The notes beneath the pieces are model-generated. The model was not told the DNA's origin. It did not search any database and was given only the letters and a program-made list of their open reading frames with translations. A stretch of 64,000 bases of DNA from Bosea sp. AS-1 (GTDB taxonomy: Bacteria > Pseudomonadota > Alphaproteobacteria > Rhizobiales > Beijerinckiaceae): assembly GCF_002220095.1 (NCBI RefSeq), contig NZ_CP022370.1, positions 62,001 through 126,000 of the forward strand, in the 5' to 3' direction. Below are positions 56,170 through 64,000 of this stretch, piece by piece. Both the position numbers and the translations under genes were made by a program. Every line of letters starts with the position of its first letter. The stretch's first letter is position 1.

Positions 56170-56889
56170 ATGGTTGACCGGGGGGCAGTGGTCAAGAACG
56201 CCTTCTCGTACAGCGATGCCGTCATCGATGCCCTGGAGACATCGCTATCTCCGGAGCGCATGGCGACCTATGTCACTCATGCTGCTGGTGATCGCCAGAA
56301 GGCGGTCCGCGTCTATACCTGGAACACGGCCGTCAGCGCAGCCTTCTATGGCCCGCTGCAGGGGCTGGAGGTCGCGCTCCGCAATGCCATGCATCGCGAG
56401 CTTTCGGCGCGCTACGGCACGGACTGGTATGACAATCCGGCTGCCGGCCTTGATCTGGGGACGACCACGAGGGTTTCGGCAGCGCGCGCCGATCTCCGCC
56501 GTGACGGCTATCCCGATGATCCACCTCACATAGTCGCGGCGTTGTCGTTCGGCTTCTGGGTCGCGCTGCTCGGGCCGGGCGGTCGTCTTCAAGGCTACGG
56601 CAAGGCCAACTACGACATGACCATTTGGCGCGCCGGGGTCTTTCGAGCGTTCCCGCGCGCGCGGCTGAGCCGCAAGGCCGCGCATGCGCCGCTCGACTAC
56701 CTGCGCACCTTCCGCAACCGGATTGCGCATCATGAGCCGATCTTCGATCGCCACCTCGCCGCGGACTATGCCTCCCTCTTGCAGGTCGCCGGCTGGATCA
56801 GCGTAGAGACGCAAGATTGGATCGTGCACCACAGCCGCGTGCCGAGGGTGTTGGCACAACCGCTCGACGACCCCGGACTCCTGTTCTGA
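56170..56889 (+). CDS. Abi-family (HEPN-like) abortive-infection protein
   Basis: ATG 56170 follows CGGAGAACAAT with good spacing; an upstream in-frame ATG at 56128 is less likely. The 239-residue protein matches the Abi_2/AbiD-F type: SPERMATYVTHAAGDRQKAV, LYTWNTAVS-like region with GPLQGLEVALRNAMHREL, ALSFGFWVALLG, and FRNRIAHHEPIF near residues 181-192. The last motif, R-x4-H, is the HEPN ribonuclease signature. Abi proteins of this group stop phage by cleaving RNA and arresting the cell. It lies 9 bp upstream of the giant nuclease-like gene, so the two are almost surely one operon. Confidence 0.85.
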   Translation: MVDRGAVVKNAFSYSDAVIDALETSLSPERMATYVTHAAGDRQKAVRVYTWNTAVSAAFYGPLQGLEVALRNAMHRELSARYGTDWYDNPAAGLDLGTTTRVSAARADLRRDGYPDDPPHIVAALSFGFWVALLGPGGRLQGYGKANYDMTIWRAGVFRAFPRARLSRKAAHAPLDYLRTFRNRIAHHEPIFDRHLAADYASLLQVAGWISVETQDWIVHHSRVPRVLAQPLDDPGLLF

Positions 56890-56898
56890 CGCCTACGA

Positions 56899-59800
56899 AT
56901 GTCGCTCCTCGCCGCAACTCAAATCTCCAAACCCGCCGACGAACAGGCCTTCGAGCGCGCATCTGTCGCGCTGTGGCGCGGTCTACTCGATGATCCGTCG
57001 GTGCAACGCAATGGCCGCAGGGGCCAGCGTCAGAACGGCGTCGATCTCTTCGGGATCCGCAACGACGATGCCGAGTGGCATGTCGGTATTCAGTGCAAGC
57101 TGAAGAGCGAGGGGCATTTCCTAACCGAGCAAGAGGTGCGCGACGAGGTTCGGAAGGCCCTGACCTTCAAGCCGCCGCTCAGGGAATATTACATGACCAC
57201 CACAGCGCCCGATGATGTCGCGATGCAGGAGCTTGCGCGCGAGATCACGCAGGCGCTGGCGAAGGAGGGCAAAAAGCTCCGCGTGTTCGTCTGGGGCTGG
57301 AACACGCTGGAAGAAAAAATCAGCGAGGATGCCGCAGCCCGCAAGGCCTTCGATCCCACCTACGGGTTGTTCAGCGAGGAGCTTCTCGACGAAACTCGGA
57401 AAATTTCCAGCGTGCAGGTCGACACCCGCTCTGAGCTGCACGCGGGATTTTCGCGAATTGAGGCGTTGATCGTCGAGCGGGGGCTTGCTGTTCCACCAGG
57501 TGATGCGACTGTCGCCTTGAGTGCGATGGAGGCTCAGGTCGATGCCGAAATCGACGGCTACCGTGACCTCAACAACGACGGGAAGACGCTGACTGCGTTG
57601 CCCTTGCTCGAAAAGCTGCTCGAGCGCGTGAAGGCTTCGGCCTCTGGACGGATCCTGTTTCGCATCAAAGCAAATATCGGCCATTGCCTGCTTTCTCTGG
57701 GCAAGGAGGAAGAGGCTGCGGCCATGCTGCTGGCTTCCTATGAGCATGCGCCTGACGAACCGAAGGCGATTGCGAACAAGGCTTTCGGGCTCCTGTTACA
57801 GGGGAAATGGCGTGAGCTCCTCGCATTCGGAACGCCGCTGCTCGGGGCAGATCCTCGTAACGAGTGGCTTGCCGGCTATCTGGTGCAGGCGGCGCGTTTC
57901 GACCCCACCATCAGCGATCCGCTCAGCATCATCCCCCAACCGCTTCATAACTTCGTTGCCGTCCAGATCGGCTACGTCGACTTCGTCCGGCGGCGCAGGC
58001 CAGCCGGCGAATGGTGGTCGATTGCGCGGAAGACCGTGCACGCACACCCCCTCGACCCGCATGCCATCCGTTTCGCCGCGGAGGCCGATATCGACGAGAT
58101 CTCCTCGAGCGAACGCTTTCGGAGGACCCAGCTTCTGTCCCCAGCGGACCGGACACGTCTCGAAGCGGCGGCGGCGGCGCTGACGGCCCAGTGGGAGCGC
58201 GCGCGGCTCAAGGACGCCGGCATCCAACCAGATGATGCAGCCCTTTGCGGCAACTTGCTCGTCGCGTTGCGGGCGCTCGGCGATCTGCGCACCGGTCTCG
58301 AAATCGCCCGTCAGGGCGTTTCCCTCGCCTCTGACGATGTCGAGCTCATCACCCGCGCGGTCGTCCTCGCATTCGACGCCGGCGATCAAGCGATGACGGC
58401 CGAGCTCATCGCAAGAATGCCGCGGAATCACGACTCCGTTTTGCTGCGCTTCCAGTTCCACGCAGCACGGGCGGAATGGAATGATATCGTGCGTCTCTGC
58501 GCGGAAGATGCCGAGCTATTTCCGCCGACCGAGGCGGCGATCATGGCGGCGACCGGCAGGCTTGCCGCGATCAAGGTCGGCGTGGCTGACCGCAACGAAC
58601 GTGCCGAGCAGATTGCCGCTGTCGCCCGCGATGTTGCCGGCGACGCGCGCGCGAGCATCATCGTCGCGGATTTCGCCCGCCGGGAGGGTTTGGAGTCGGT
58701 TGCTGGCGCGGCCTTCAACGCCGCTTTGGCACATATCGATGCCGATAGTCATGCCGCGGATCGGCAGATGGTTGCGCATCACGCCGCTCGGCGTGGCGAC
58801 TGGTCGATCGTTGCCGATCTCCTGGATGGGCATGTCGAAGAGCATCACGATAATGACGAACTGCGAATGCTTGCGCAGGCTCTCGTCAACGACAGCCCGA
58901 TCCGGAAGCGGGCTCTGTCATTCTTCGAGCGGCTTTCTGATGCTGTGCGGGCACTCCCGTTCTATCTCCATGCGGAAGGATTGCTGCACTTCAATCGCGG
59001 GGCTTTGCCTGAAGCAGAAGCCGTTCTGAGGAAGGCTGTCGCGAAGCGGCCCGATCTCGACGATTACATCGCCTTGTTTTCGGTCTTGTATCGTCTCGAC
59101 CGGGGAGACGAAATCAAGCCGATCATCGACGGGATCGACCTCGACAATGTCGCCGGCTCGCCGGGGCAGAAGATGTTTCTGGCGCAGGTGATGCGTAAGG
59201 CCGGGAACGGGGATGAGGCGCTTCGCTACGCCTATAGCGTGCTTCAATCCGCAAAAAACGATCCTGATGCCTGCTTGCGCTATTTCGGCCTGATCATGAT
59301 GGATCCGGAAGATGGATACATTCCTGGCGCCGAGATCGTAGGCATCGATACCTGGGTTCGGCTGGAGAACGATCGCCACGAGGTTCATGCCTTCCTTATC
59401 GAGGCGGGCAAGGACCGGCCGGCCGAAGATGTCCTCGGACCTTCACACCCGACCGCGGCCGCAGCTTTGGACCGAAAGGTCGGCGACGAATTCGAGATGC
59501 CGACGGGTTTTGGCGAAATCCGCCGCTGGCGCGTCACAGCGATCAAACACAAGTACCTGCACGCCCTTCACGATGTGATGGAGAACTTTGAGAAGCGGTT
59601 CCCCAACGCCGCAGGCTTCTACACAGTCACGATGGAAGATGGCGACATTCAGCCCGCCTTGGAGCAGGTGCGGCGTGTTTCTGAAAGCAACCGCAAGGTT
59701 GCCGATCTGTATCTCGTCCACAACTGCCCGATCAACTTCGTCGTTTCAAAGCGGAGCCGTGGTACGGTCGGGTTCGTCGAATACATACGCTCGCTCGATT

Positions 59801-60897
59801 TCGATATTCGGACTTGCGATGGGACAGAGGTCGAGCGCGTCGCCGCACGTCAGCTTATCGAGCAGTATCGAGATACCGGCGCCGTCCTCGATACCTACAC
59901 CGCCTGGACGGCCGCTACGATGGACGCCTTCGACGTCCTCAGATCCGTCTTCGGAACGATCATCGTGCCGCAATCCGTCATCGACGAATTGCGAACGGTG
60001 CGAGACGAGCAGGAGGTGCGTGCCGAGCCGTCTATGACCGTCGCCTGGCACAATGGCGAGTTCATCCGGCAGGAGCATACTGCCGAAGAGACTGTGGCGC
60101 GGCGAAGCTACATCGAAGAGCAGATGTCCCGCATCGAGGCGGCTTGCGAAATTCGTCCGGTCAGCATCCCTGACGAACCTTCCGAGCTTGCCGCGGTGAT
60201 CTACCAATCCTTCGGACCCCATGCTCTCGACGCCGCCAATCTCGCGGACGCGAAGCATGTGCTTGTTTCGGAAGACATGTATTTCCGACAGTATGGCGAG
60301 GCCGCTTGCTCGACCAAAGGGGCCTGGCTGCAAGTGGTGTTCTCATTTGCCCTTGACCTGGGAATCGTGAATCATCGCCGTTATGTCGACTTGGTTGTCG
60401 GTCTAGCTTGGCGTCGTCACGGCCATCTTGCTTTAAATGCGGACGTGATGCTTACGGCGATCCGCGAGGATCAAGCGCGAGATCTCGGAAATTTTGCAGC
60501 GCTTGCCAATTTCATGGGCACGCGCAACGCCGAGTTGAGATCGCATATCAATGTCTGCGTCGAGTTCCTCAACCAGCTCTGGCTTGAACATGGTGAGTTC
60601 GACCTAGCCTGCAAGCGCGCGACGAGCATCCTGATCGAGCGAATGGTTCGGTTCCGGTCCAAAGACTGGGCGTTGGTGCTTGCCTTCATCAAGCGCGGCT
60701 GCGCCCCCTCCATAAGGCAATTTCTCGATGGCTGGATTGCTGGGCACTGCCTCTCCGATGACGCCGTAACAGCTGCTGGCGCGGAGATTGAAGTCGTGGC
60801 GACGCAATTGCGCGAGCGTCGTTCAGCGCGGACTGTCGCGGGCGAGCCAAAGACACCACGCGAGCGAGTGCGCAGGCGCCGCAAAAGACGTAGATGA
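56899..60897 (+). CDS. Giant PD-(D/E)XK - TPR - GreA/B-C-like - PIN fusion (candidate defence effector)
   Basis: This intact 1332-residue protein has, in order: an N-terminal nuclease-like domain (residues ~10-140) with RGQRQNGVDLFG and WHVGIQCKLK, the D...QxK pattern of Mrr-type PD-(D/E)XK enzymes; a long helical solenoid (~200-830) with many TPR-like units (AEGLLHFNRGALPEAEAVLR and others); a GreA/GreB C-terminal-like segment (~850-960, AALDRKVGDEFEMPTGFGEI); and a PIN-like domain (~990-1160) with GAVLDTYTAW, IIVPQSVIDELR and VLVSEDMYFRQYG. A basic Arg/Lys tail (RRRRKRRR) ends it. The PIN-TPR-GreABC combination is known in conflict-type proteins; adding a PD-(D/E)XK domain and an Abi partner suggests a two-nuclease defence module. 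No known named system matches what I see. Confidence 0.8.
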   Translation: MSLLAATQISKPADEQAFERASVALWRGLLDDPSVQRNGRRGQRQNGVDLFGIRNDDAEWHVGIQCKLKSEGHFLTEQEVRDEVRKALTFKPPLREYYMTTTAPDDVAMQELAREITQALAKEGKKLRVFVWGWNTLEEKISEDAAARKAFDPTYGLFSEELLDETRKISSVQVDTRSELHAGFSRIEALIVERGLAVPPGDATVALSAMEAQVDAEIDGYRDLNNDGKTLTALPLLEKLLERVKASASGRILFRIKANIGHCLLSLGKEEEAAAMLLASYEHAPDEPKAIANKAFGLLLQGKWRELLAFGTPLLGADPRNEWLAGYLVQAARFDPTISDPLSIIPQPLHNFVAVQIGYVDFVRRRRPAGEWWSIARKTVHAHPLDPHAIRFAAEADIDEISSSERFRRTQLLSPADRTRLEAAAAALTAQWERARLKDAGIQPDDAALCGNLLVALRALGDLRTGLEIARQGVSLASDDVELITRAVVLAFDAGDQAMTAELIARMPRNHDSVLLRFQFHAARAEWNDIVRLCAEDAELFPPTEAAIMAATGRLAAIKVGVADRNERAEQIAAVARDVAGDARASIIVADFARREGLESVAGAAFNAALAHIDADSHAADRQMVAHHAARRGDWSIVADLLDGHVEEHHDNDELRMLAQALVNDSPIRKRALSFFERLSDAVRALPFYLHAEGLLHFNRGALPEAEAVLRKAVAKRPDLDDYIALFSVLYRLDRGDEIKPIIDGIDLDNVAGSPGQKMFLAQVMRKAGNGDEALRYAYSVLQSAKNDPDACLRYFGLIMMDPEDGYIPGAEIVGIDTWVRLENDRHEVHAFLIEAGKDRPAEDVLGPSHPTAAAALDRKVGDEFEMPTGFGEIRRWRVTAIKHKYLHALHDVMENFEKRFPNAAGFYTVTMEDGDIQPALEQVRRVSESNRKVADLYLVHNCPINFVVSKRSRGTVGFVEYIRSLDFDIRTCDGTEVERVAARQLIEQYRDTGAVLDTYTAWTAATMDAFDVLRSVFGTIIVPQSVIDELRTVRDEQEVRAEPSMTVAWHNGEFIRQEHTAEETVARRSYIEEQMSRIEAACEIRPVSIPDEPSELAAVIYQSFGPHALDAANLADAKHVLVSEDMYFRQYGEAACSTKGAWLQVVFSFALDLGIVNHRRYVDLVVGLAWRRHGHLALNADVMLTAIREDQARDLGNFAALANFMGTRNAELRSHINVCVEFLNQLWLEHGEFDLACKRATSILIERMVRFRSKDWALVLAFIKRGCAPSIRQFLDGWIAGHCLSDDAVTAAGAEIEVVATQLRERRSARTVAGEPKTPRERVRRRRKRRR

Positions 60898-61443
60898 GTC
60901 CGGCGTCTCCCGTCGGGCCGGGCTGTAGGCAAAGCCGAAGCCCCTGCGGGTCACCGCCCGCGCCGGCTTCCATCCCTGACGCGACGTTGAGCGTGGATGC
61001 GCATCATAGAAGTGGCGCCGCAGTGTATGCCGCGTGGTCGCTGGCTGGAACGGAGGCGTGCTAGACACGACCGAGCCATCGAGCGGGAATAGGCGCGCTC
61101 CCGGATGGAACCTTCATGAGGTCGCGCAATCGGGCTCTTGCCTAGAACCATGCGTTCCAGCTCGCCTGGGTTCTCGGCGTTCCGGTCACGCTCTTCCGGA
61201 CGGACGGGCCATTCTCCGTCCCGCCTTCCGCTGAATTCGACCCCCTTGAAATCCGGCCGGCTCGTTGAGCCGGCCTTTCTCCTTCCGGGAGTGCCGCTTG
61301 CGAGCTGCGGCGGCAAGGGAAGCTCACGCCGCTAGCGCGCCCTTGCCGCCTTTGCTCTTCGCGGCGTCCGGAAGCCGCTCCGCGAGGTGTGGAGATAGGA
61401 AACAGGCAAGGAAAGGCGGACGCGAGCGCGTGCCGGCAGGATC
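60898..61443. other. Intergenic region before the mobile-element core
   Basis: About 545 bp without a supported gene. It contains the hairpin at 61255-61279 and GC-rich sequence typical of upstream regions of element backbone genes. No iterons were recognised. Confidence 0.5.
61255..61279 (+). terminator. Rho-independent terminator-like hairpin
   Basis: GGCCGGCTC (61255-61263), loop GTT, GAGCCGGCC (61267-61275) followed by TTTCTCCTT. The perfect 9-bp GC stem and short T-run would end transcription coming from the defence-like operon. Confidence 0.65.
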
Positions 61444-62478
61444 ATGGAACGGAATGAGCTGGAGGAGTTGCGGGTCCGCGTGCCGTGTGCCGCGGTGCTC
61501 GAGCAGGCGGGCTTCACGATCGACCTGCCGGAAAGCAGCCGCAAGGCGATCAAGTATCGCCGCGGAGAGGCGATCGTCATCGTGATCCATGCTGGGCGGG
61601 GCTGGTTCGATCCTCGGTCCGATGCGAAAGGCGATGTGTTCGGCCTGGTCGAACATCTCAACGGCGTATCCTTCGTCGAAGGCCTCGACCGTGTCGCTGC
61701 ACTGGTTGGCTTCGTTCCGAGAGATCCAGCTTGGCTCCGGCCGCCGCGCGACTCCAGACCGGTACGGTCTATCTTCGAGCGATGGTCGAGCCGTCGCAGA
61801 CCGTGGCCCGGCTCGATGATGTGGTGCTATCTGCGCGACGATCGCTTCCTGCCGGAGGCCGTCATCCGGGCTGCGATCCGCCAGGATGTCCTGCGTGAAG
61901 GCCCGTATGGCAGCATGTGGGCAGCGCACGGCGACGAGGCCGGCGCGGTCATCGGTTGGGAGGAGCGCGGTCGGGAGTGGCGCGGTTTCTCGACCGGTGG
62001 CGCGAAGTTGCTGTTCCGGTTTGGCTCGCCTGAGGCGGCGCGCCTCTGTGTGACCGAGGCCGCGATCGACGCCATGAGCCTCGCCGCACGTGAGGGCACA
62101 AGACCCGACAGTCTCTATCTCAGCACCGGCGGAGGATGGTCGCCGGCGACCGCCGCCGCGATCCGTATGCTGGCGGGGCGCACCGGGGCCTTGTTGATTG
62201 CCGCGACCGACAACAACCACCAGGGCGAGACCTACGCCCAGCGGCTGATGGTGATAGCCCGCGAGATCGGCTGCGGATTTGAGCGCCTGCGACCGGTGCA
62301 GGTCGACTGGAACGCCGGCTTGCAAGCGGCGACGGCGAGCGACCAGGAGGAGAAAGGAAGGAGAGAAGGGGACCGGGCTGCCGCATTCCCGCCGACCGCC
62401 TCAAGGGTGACGCTTCGCCCGGCTGCGCCGGCCCTTGACCCGCCCGGACGGAGAGGCGGCTGCAGGGGAGGGTCATGA
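61444..62478 (+). CDS. DUF3991/TOPRIM-domain protein (element-borne primase-like)
   Basis: The 344-residue protein has an N-terminal DUF3991-like zinc-free primase region (LEELRVRVPCAAVLEQAGFT, GWFDPRSDAKGDVFGLVEHL) and a TOPRIM-type domain (AARLCVTEAAIDAMSLAARE with the acidic Glu and DAM, then GALLIAATDNNHQGETYAQR). It is a hallmark gene of rhizobial plasmids and integrative elements. It likely aids DNA priming during transfer or replication. The Arg/Pro-rich last ~50 residues look like a low-complexity tail. Confidence 0.88.
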   Translation: MERNELEELRVRVPCAAVLEQAGFTIDLPESSRKAIKYRRGEAIVIVIHAGRGWFDPRSDAKGDVFGLVEHLNGVSFVEGLDRVAALVGFVPRDPAWLRPPRDSRPVRSIFERWSSRRRPWPGSMMWCYLRDDRFLPEAVIRAAIRQDVLREGPYGSMWAAHGDEAGAVIGWEERGREWRGFSTGGAKLLFRFGSPEAARLCVTEAAIDAMSLAAREGTRPDSLYLSTGGGWSPATAAAIRMLAGRTGALLIAATDNNHQGETYAQRLMVIAREIGCGFERLRPVQVDWNAGLQAATASDQEEKGRREGDRAAAFPPTASRVTLRPAAPALDPPGRRGGCRGGS

Positions 62479-62551
62479 AGGGCTGAAGAGAGGATGGTGA
62501 TCCCGTGACGGGGAGCCGCGCTCCGGCCCGACGAGGCTGAAGGAGCCCGCC

Positions 62552-63154
62552 ATGAACCTCTCTCCCGCCCGCAAGGTATTCCAGGGCGTCGCCGATCGGC
62601 GCCAGATGTTCCGGATGTTCGACCGCCACACGCAGCGCCCGAACCGTTTCGAGGGCAATGACAGCGCGCTCTATCGCGGTGAGTGGTTCGAGATCGGCCA
62701 GGCCGAGCACGACTACATGCTCGCGGTACTGCCCCCGCTCTGGATGCGCGGGGGCATGTTCTCGATGCGCGAATTCCTGACCGGGTCGATCACCAGCATC
62801 TTCTTCACGCTCTCGATCGACGGCCGGGTCCGCTACTTCCACGGCTACTGCGATCTCGCCGCGAAGGCCTCGCCGGCGTTGATGCGCGACGCGATCATCG
62901 AGCGTGAATCCCGCCCGGTCCGGGCCATGACGCGGGAAGAGCGGCTGGAGCATATCTGGTCGAGCACCCATGACGCCTATCGCGGCTACGCCGATGGGCG
63001 CTTTCCGAGCGCCCAGCACGGACAGCGCATCGTCATGATGTGCGCCTCCTGGCAGGCCCGAGACTTCAAGCTGCTCGACGAGCTCTCCGATGCGGAAATA
63101 TCGGCCAAGCTGCCGGTCGATCTGCGCTACCTTCCCGAGCGACAAGCAGCATGA
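62552..63154 (+). CDS. DUF1419 protein
   Basis: The 200-residue protein starts at ATG 62552 behind GAAGGAGCC. The body (MFRMFDRHTQRPNRFEGND, IGQAEHDYMLAVLPPLWMRG, TSIFFTLSIDGRVRYFHGYC) matches DUF1419, a family almost limited to alphaproteobacterial plasmids and integrative elements. The function is unknown. It belongs to the same backbone run as its neighbours. Confidence 0.85.
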   Translation: MNLSPARKVFQGVADRRQMFRMFDRHTQRPNRFEGNDSALYRGEWFEIGQAEHDYMLAVLPPLWMRGGMFSMREFLTGSITSIFFTLSIDGRVRYFHGYCDLAAKASPALMRDAIIERESRPVRAMTREERLEHIWSSTHDAYRGYADGRFPSAQHGQRIVMMCASWQARDFKLLDELSDAEISAKLPVDLRYLPERQAA

Positions 63155-63166
63155 CGGGTGGCGGCG

Positions 63167-63565
63167 ATGTTCACCTTCACCGTCACGGAGATCCGCGCCA
63201 TCATCATGCGCGGACGGATCGACGCCTTCAATAATGGCGGCTTCCGCAATCCCTATTACGGCCTCCGCCCAGGCGAGGGCGAGAAGCCCGGTCTCTGGCT
63301 CGTCGGTGACGAGGGCGTGTACGCGCTCTCCAACGGCAAGCTCGCTGAAGGCCAGCGTGCGCTCGTCGTCTACGCGCAAGAGTGCGATCCCAAGACCAAT
63401 CCCGACTGCTGGCACTACAAGCGCCAGCATTTCGGCGGGGATGACGGCATCGAGTTCCTCGATGCCGAGATGCTCATGAAAATGATCACGGGCTCGCCCA
63501 CGGCGACCCATCTAACGATCACGATGACCGACGCCAGCCTCTCGGTCTCCCTGATCCGCCGCTGA
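63167..63565 (+). CDS. DUF3085 protein
   Basis: The start is ATG 63167, or GTG 63158 in frame. The ~132-residue protein reads TVTEIRAIIMRGRIDAFNNG, GEKPGLWLVGDEGVYALSNG, VVYAQECDPKTNPDCWHYKR, typical of DUF3085, another backbone family of the same elements. It lies close behind the DUF1419 gene. The function is unknown. Confidence 0.85.
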   Translation: MFTFTVTEIRAIIMRGRIDAFNNGGFRNPYYGLRPGEGEKPGLWLVGDEGVYALSNGKLAEGQRALVVYAQECDPKTNPDCWHYKRQHFGGDDGIEFLDAEMLMKMITGSPTATHLTITMTDASLSVSLIRR

Positions 63566-63672
63566 CCGCCGGCCGCTCAGGCCCACTCCTCGAACTCACT
63601 CGCGATCATCGCTCCGGCCGGGCAGCGCCCGGCTGGCCGATGACGCGCGCCTTCAACCCAGGAGAATCTCTC

Positions 63673-64000
63673 ATGGCGCAGGACGATCCTTTCACCATCG
63701 ACCTCTTCGGCAACACGGCTCTGTCGTCGGGGCTTGGTCTCGGCGTTACGGCGTTCGCCGGCGACTTCACGGTGGAGTCCAATGACGACGACGATCCCGA
63801 GCCGCCGAAACCCGCGCCGGCTGGGGCGAGGCAGGCGCTTGCTCCTTCGGTTTCGACCGAGGAGCGCTTGCGCGGCAGCAATTTCTATCTCGCCGGCGAC
63901 CGCGCCCTGGCTGAGGGCTGGAAGGCGCGTGCCCGCGACAACATCGCGGCGATCCGATTGGCTGTCGAGATCGCGGCGGAGGATCGGCATGCGACGGCAG
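63673..64000 (+). CDS. N-terminus of a large element-borne helicase/methylase-type protein, partial
   Basis: ATG 63673 follows GGAGAATCTC, and the frame is open to the window end (109 codons seen). The start (MAQDDPFTIDLFGNTALSSG, then an acidic DDDDPEPPKPAPAG linker and EERLRGSNFYLAGDRALAEG with WKARARDN) matches the beginning of the very long strawberry-notch/SNF2-like methylase-helicases that follow DUF3085 genes in rhizobial elements. Only the N-terminus is present, so the identity depends on gene order and this short match. Confidence 0.7.
   Translation, partial: MAQDDPFTIDLFGNTALSSGLGLGVTAFAGDFTVESNDDDDPEPPKPAPAGARQALAPSVSTEERLRGSNFYLAGDRALAEGWKARARDNIAAIRLAVEIAAEDRHATA

Overview
The window looks like a mobile, metal-resistance-rich accessory region of an alphaproteobacterium, most likely a member of the Hyphomicrobiales (Rhizobiales). 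Support comes from the high GC content, a MucR/Ros regulator, a BigR sulfide operon, and a right-hand block of DUF3991/TOPRIM, DUF1419 and DUF3085 genes that is typical of rhizobial plasmids and integrative elements. I see no rRNA, tRNA or CRISPR array.

Layout. (1) 1-7.2 kb is heavy-metal efflux: the end of a Cus/Czc-type RND pump, a DUF411 protein, a MerR regulator, a MAPEG protein, a Zn/Cd/Pb-type P-type ATPase with four N-terminal metal-domain-like repeats, LspA and a CDF-like transporter. (2) 7.4-9.9 kb is a bigR operon (sulfur transferase/dioxygenase, repressor, two YeeE/YedE channels). It is followed by an IS3-family element. (3) 11.3-15.9 kb carries hisI, SCO1, an L,D-transpeptidase lipoprotein and a TRAP transporter whose dctP is cut down to its last codons. 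(4) 16-18 kb is a second MerR-type promoter cassette (methyltransferase, TlpA, CcdA). (5) 18.2-43 kb is a scrambled zone bounded by ~485-bp inverted copies of a cspA/hypothetical pair. It holds IS630 and IS5 elements, debris of dinB, IS66, IS21, lipid kinase and ATPase genes, and several sensible cassettes: PepSY-ABC-two-component, an NtrC-type two-component system with MipA, DUF4337 and a diacylglycerol-kinase-like gene. (6) 44-55.3 kb holds a peroxiredoxin, persulfide dioxygenase debris, three DsbA-like proteins, MerR and CmtR-like ArsR sensors, a B12-binding radical SAM enzyme, Sel1 repeats, and fragments of nadE, mucR and dnaE2. (7) 55.5-64 kb is the core of a mobile element. It includes an Abi-like (HEPN) gene 9 bp upstream of a 1332-residue protein that appears to fuse a PD-(D/E)XK nuclease, TPR repeats, a GreA/B-C-like segment and a PIN-like domain. 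This pair is the best candidate for an undescribed defence system.

Common threads. Three MerR-type promoters with 19-bp spacers tie MAPEG, ATPase and methyltransferase genes into one probable metal regulon. A second shared palindrome (TACCGATCYGTA) lies at four sites. At least ten otherwise sound genes are each interrupted by one apparent missing base, so either base-level indel errors or widespread decay must be considered. Where a gene is split this way I give the full span and the likely shift point.
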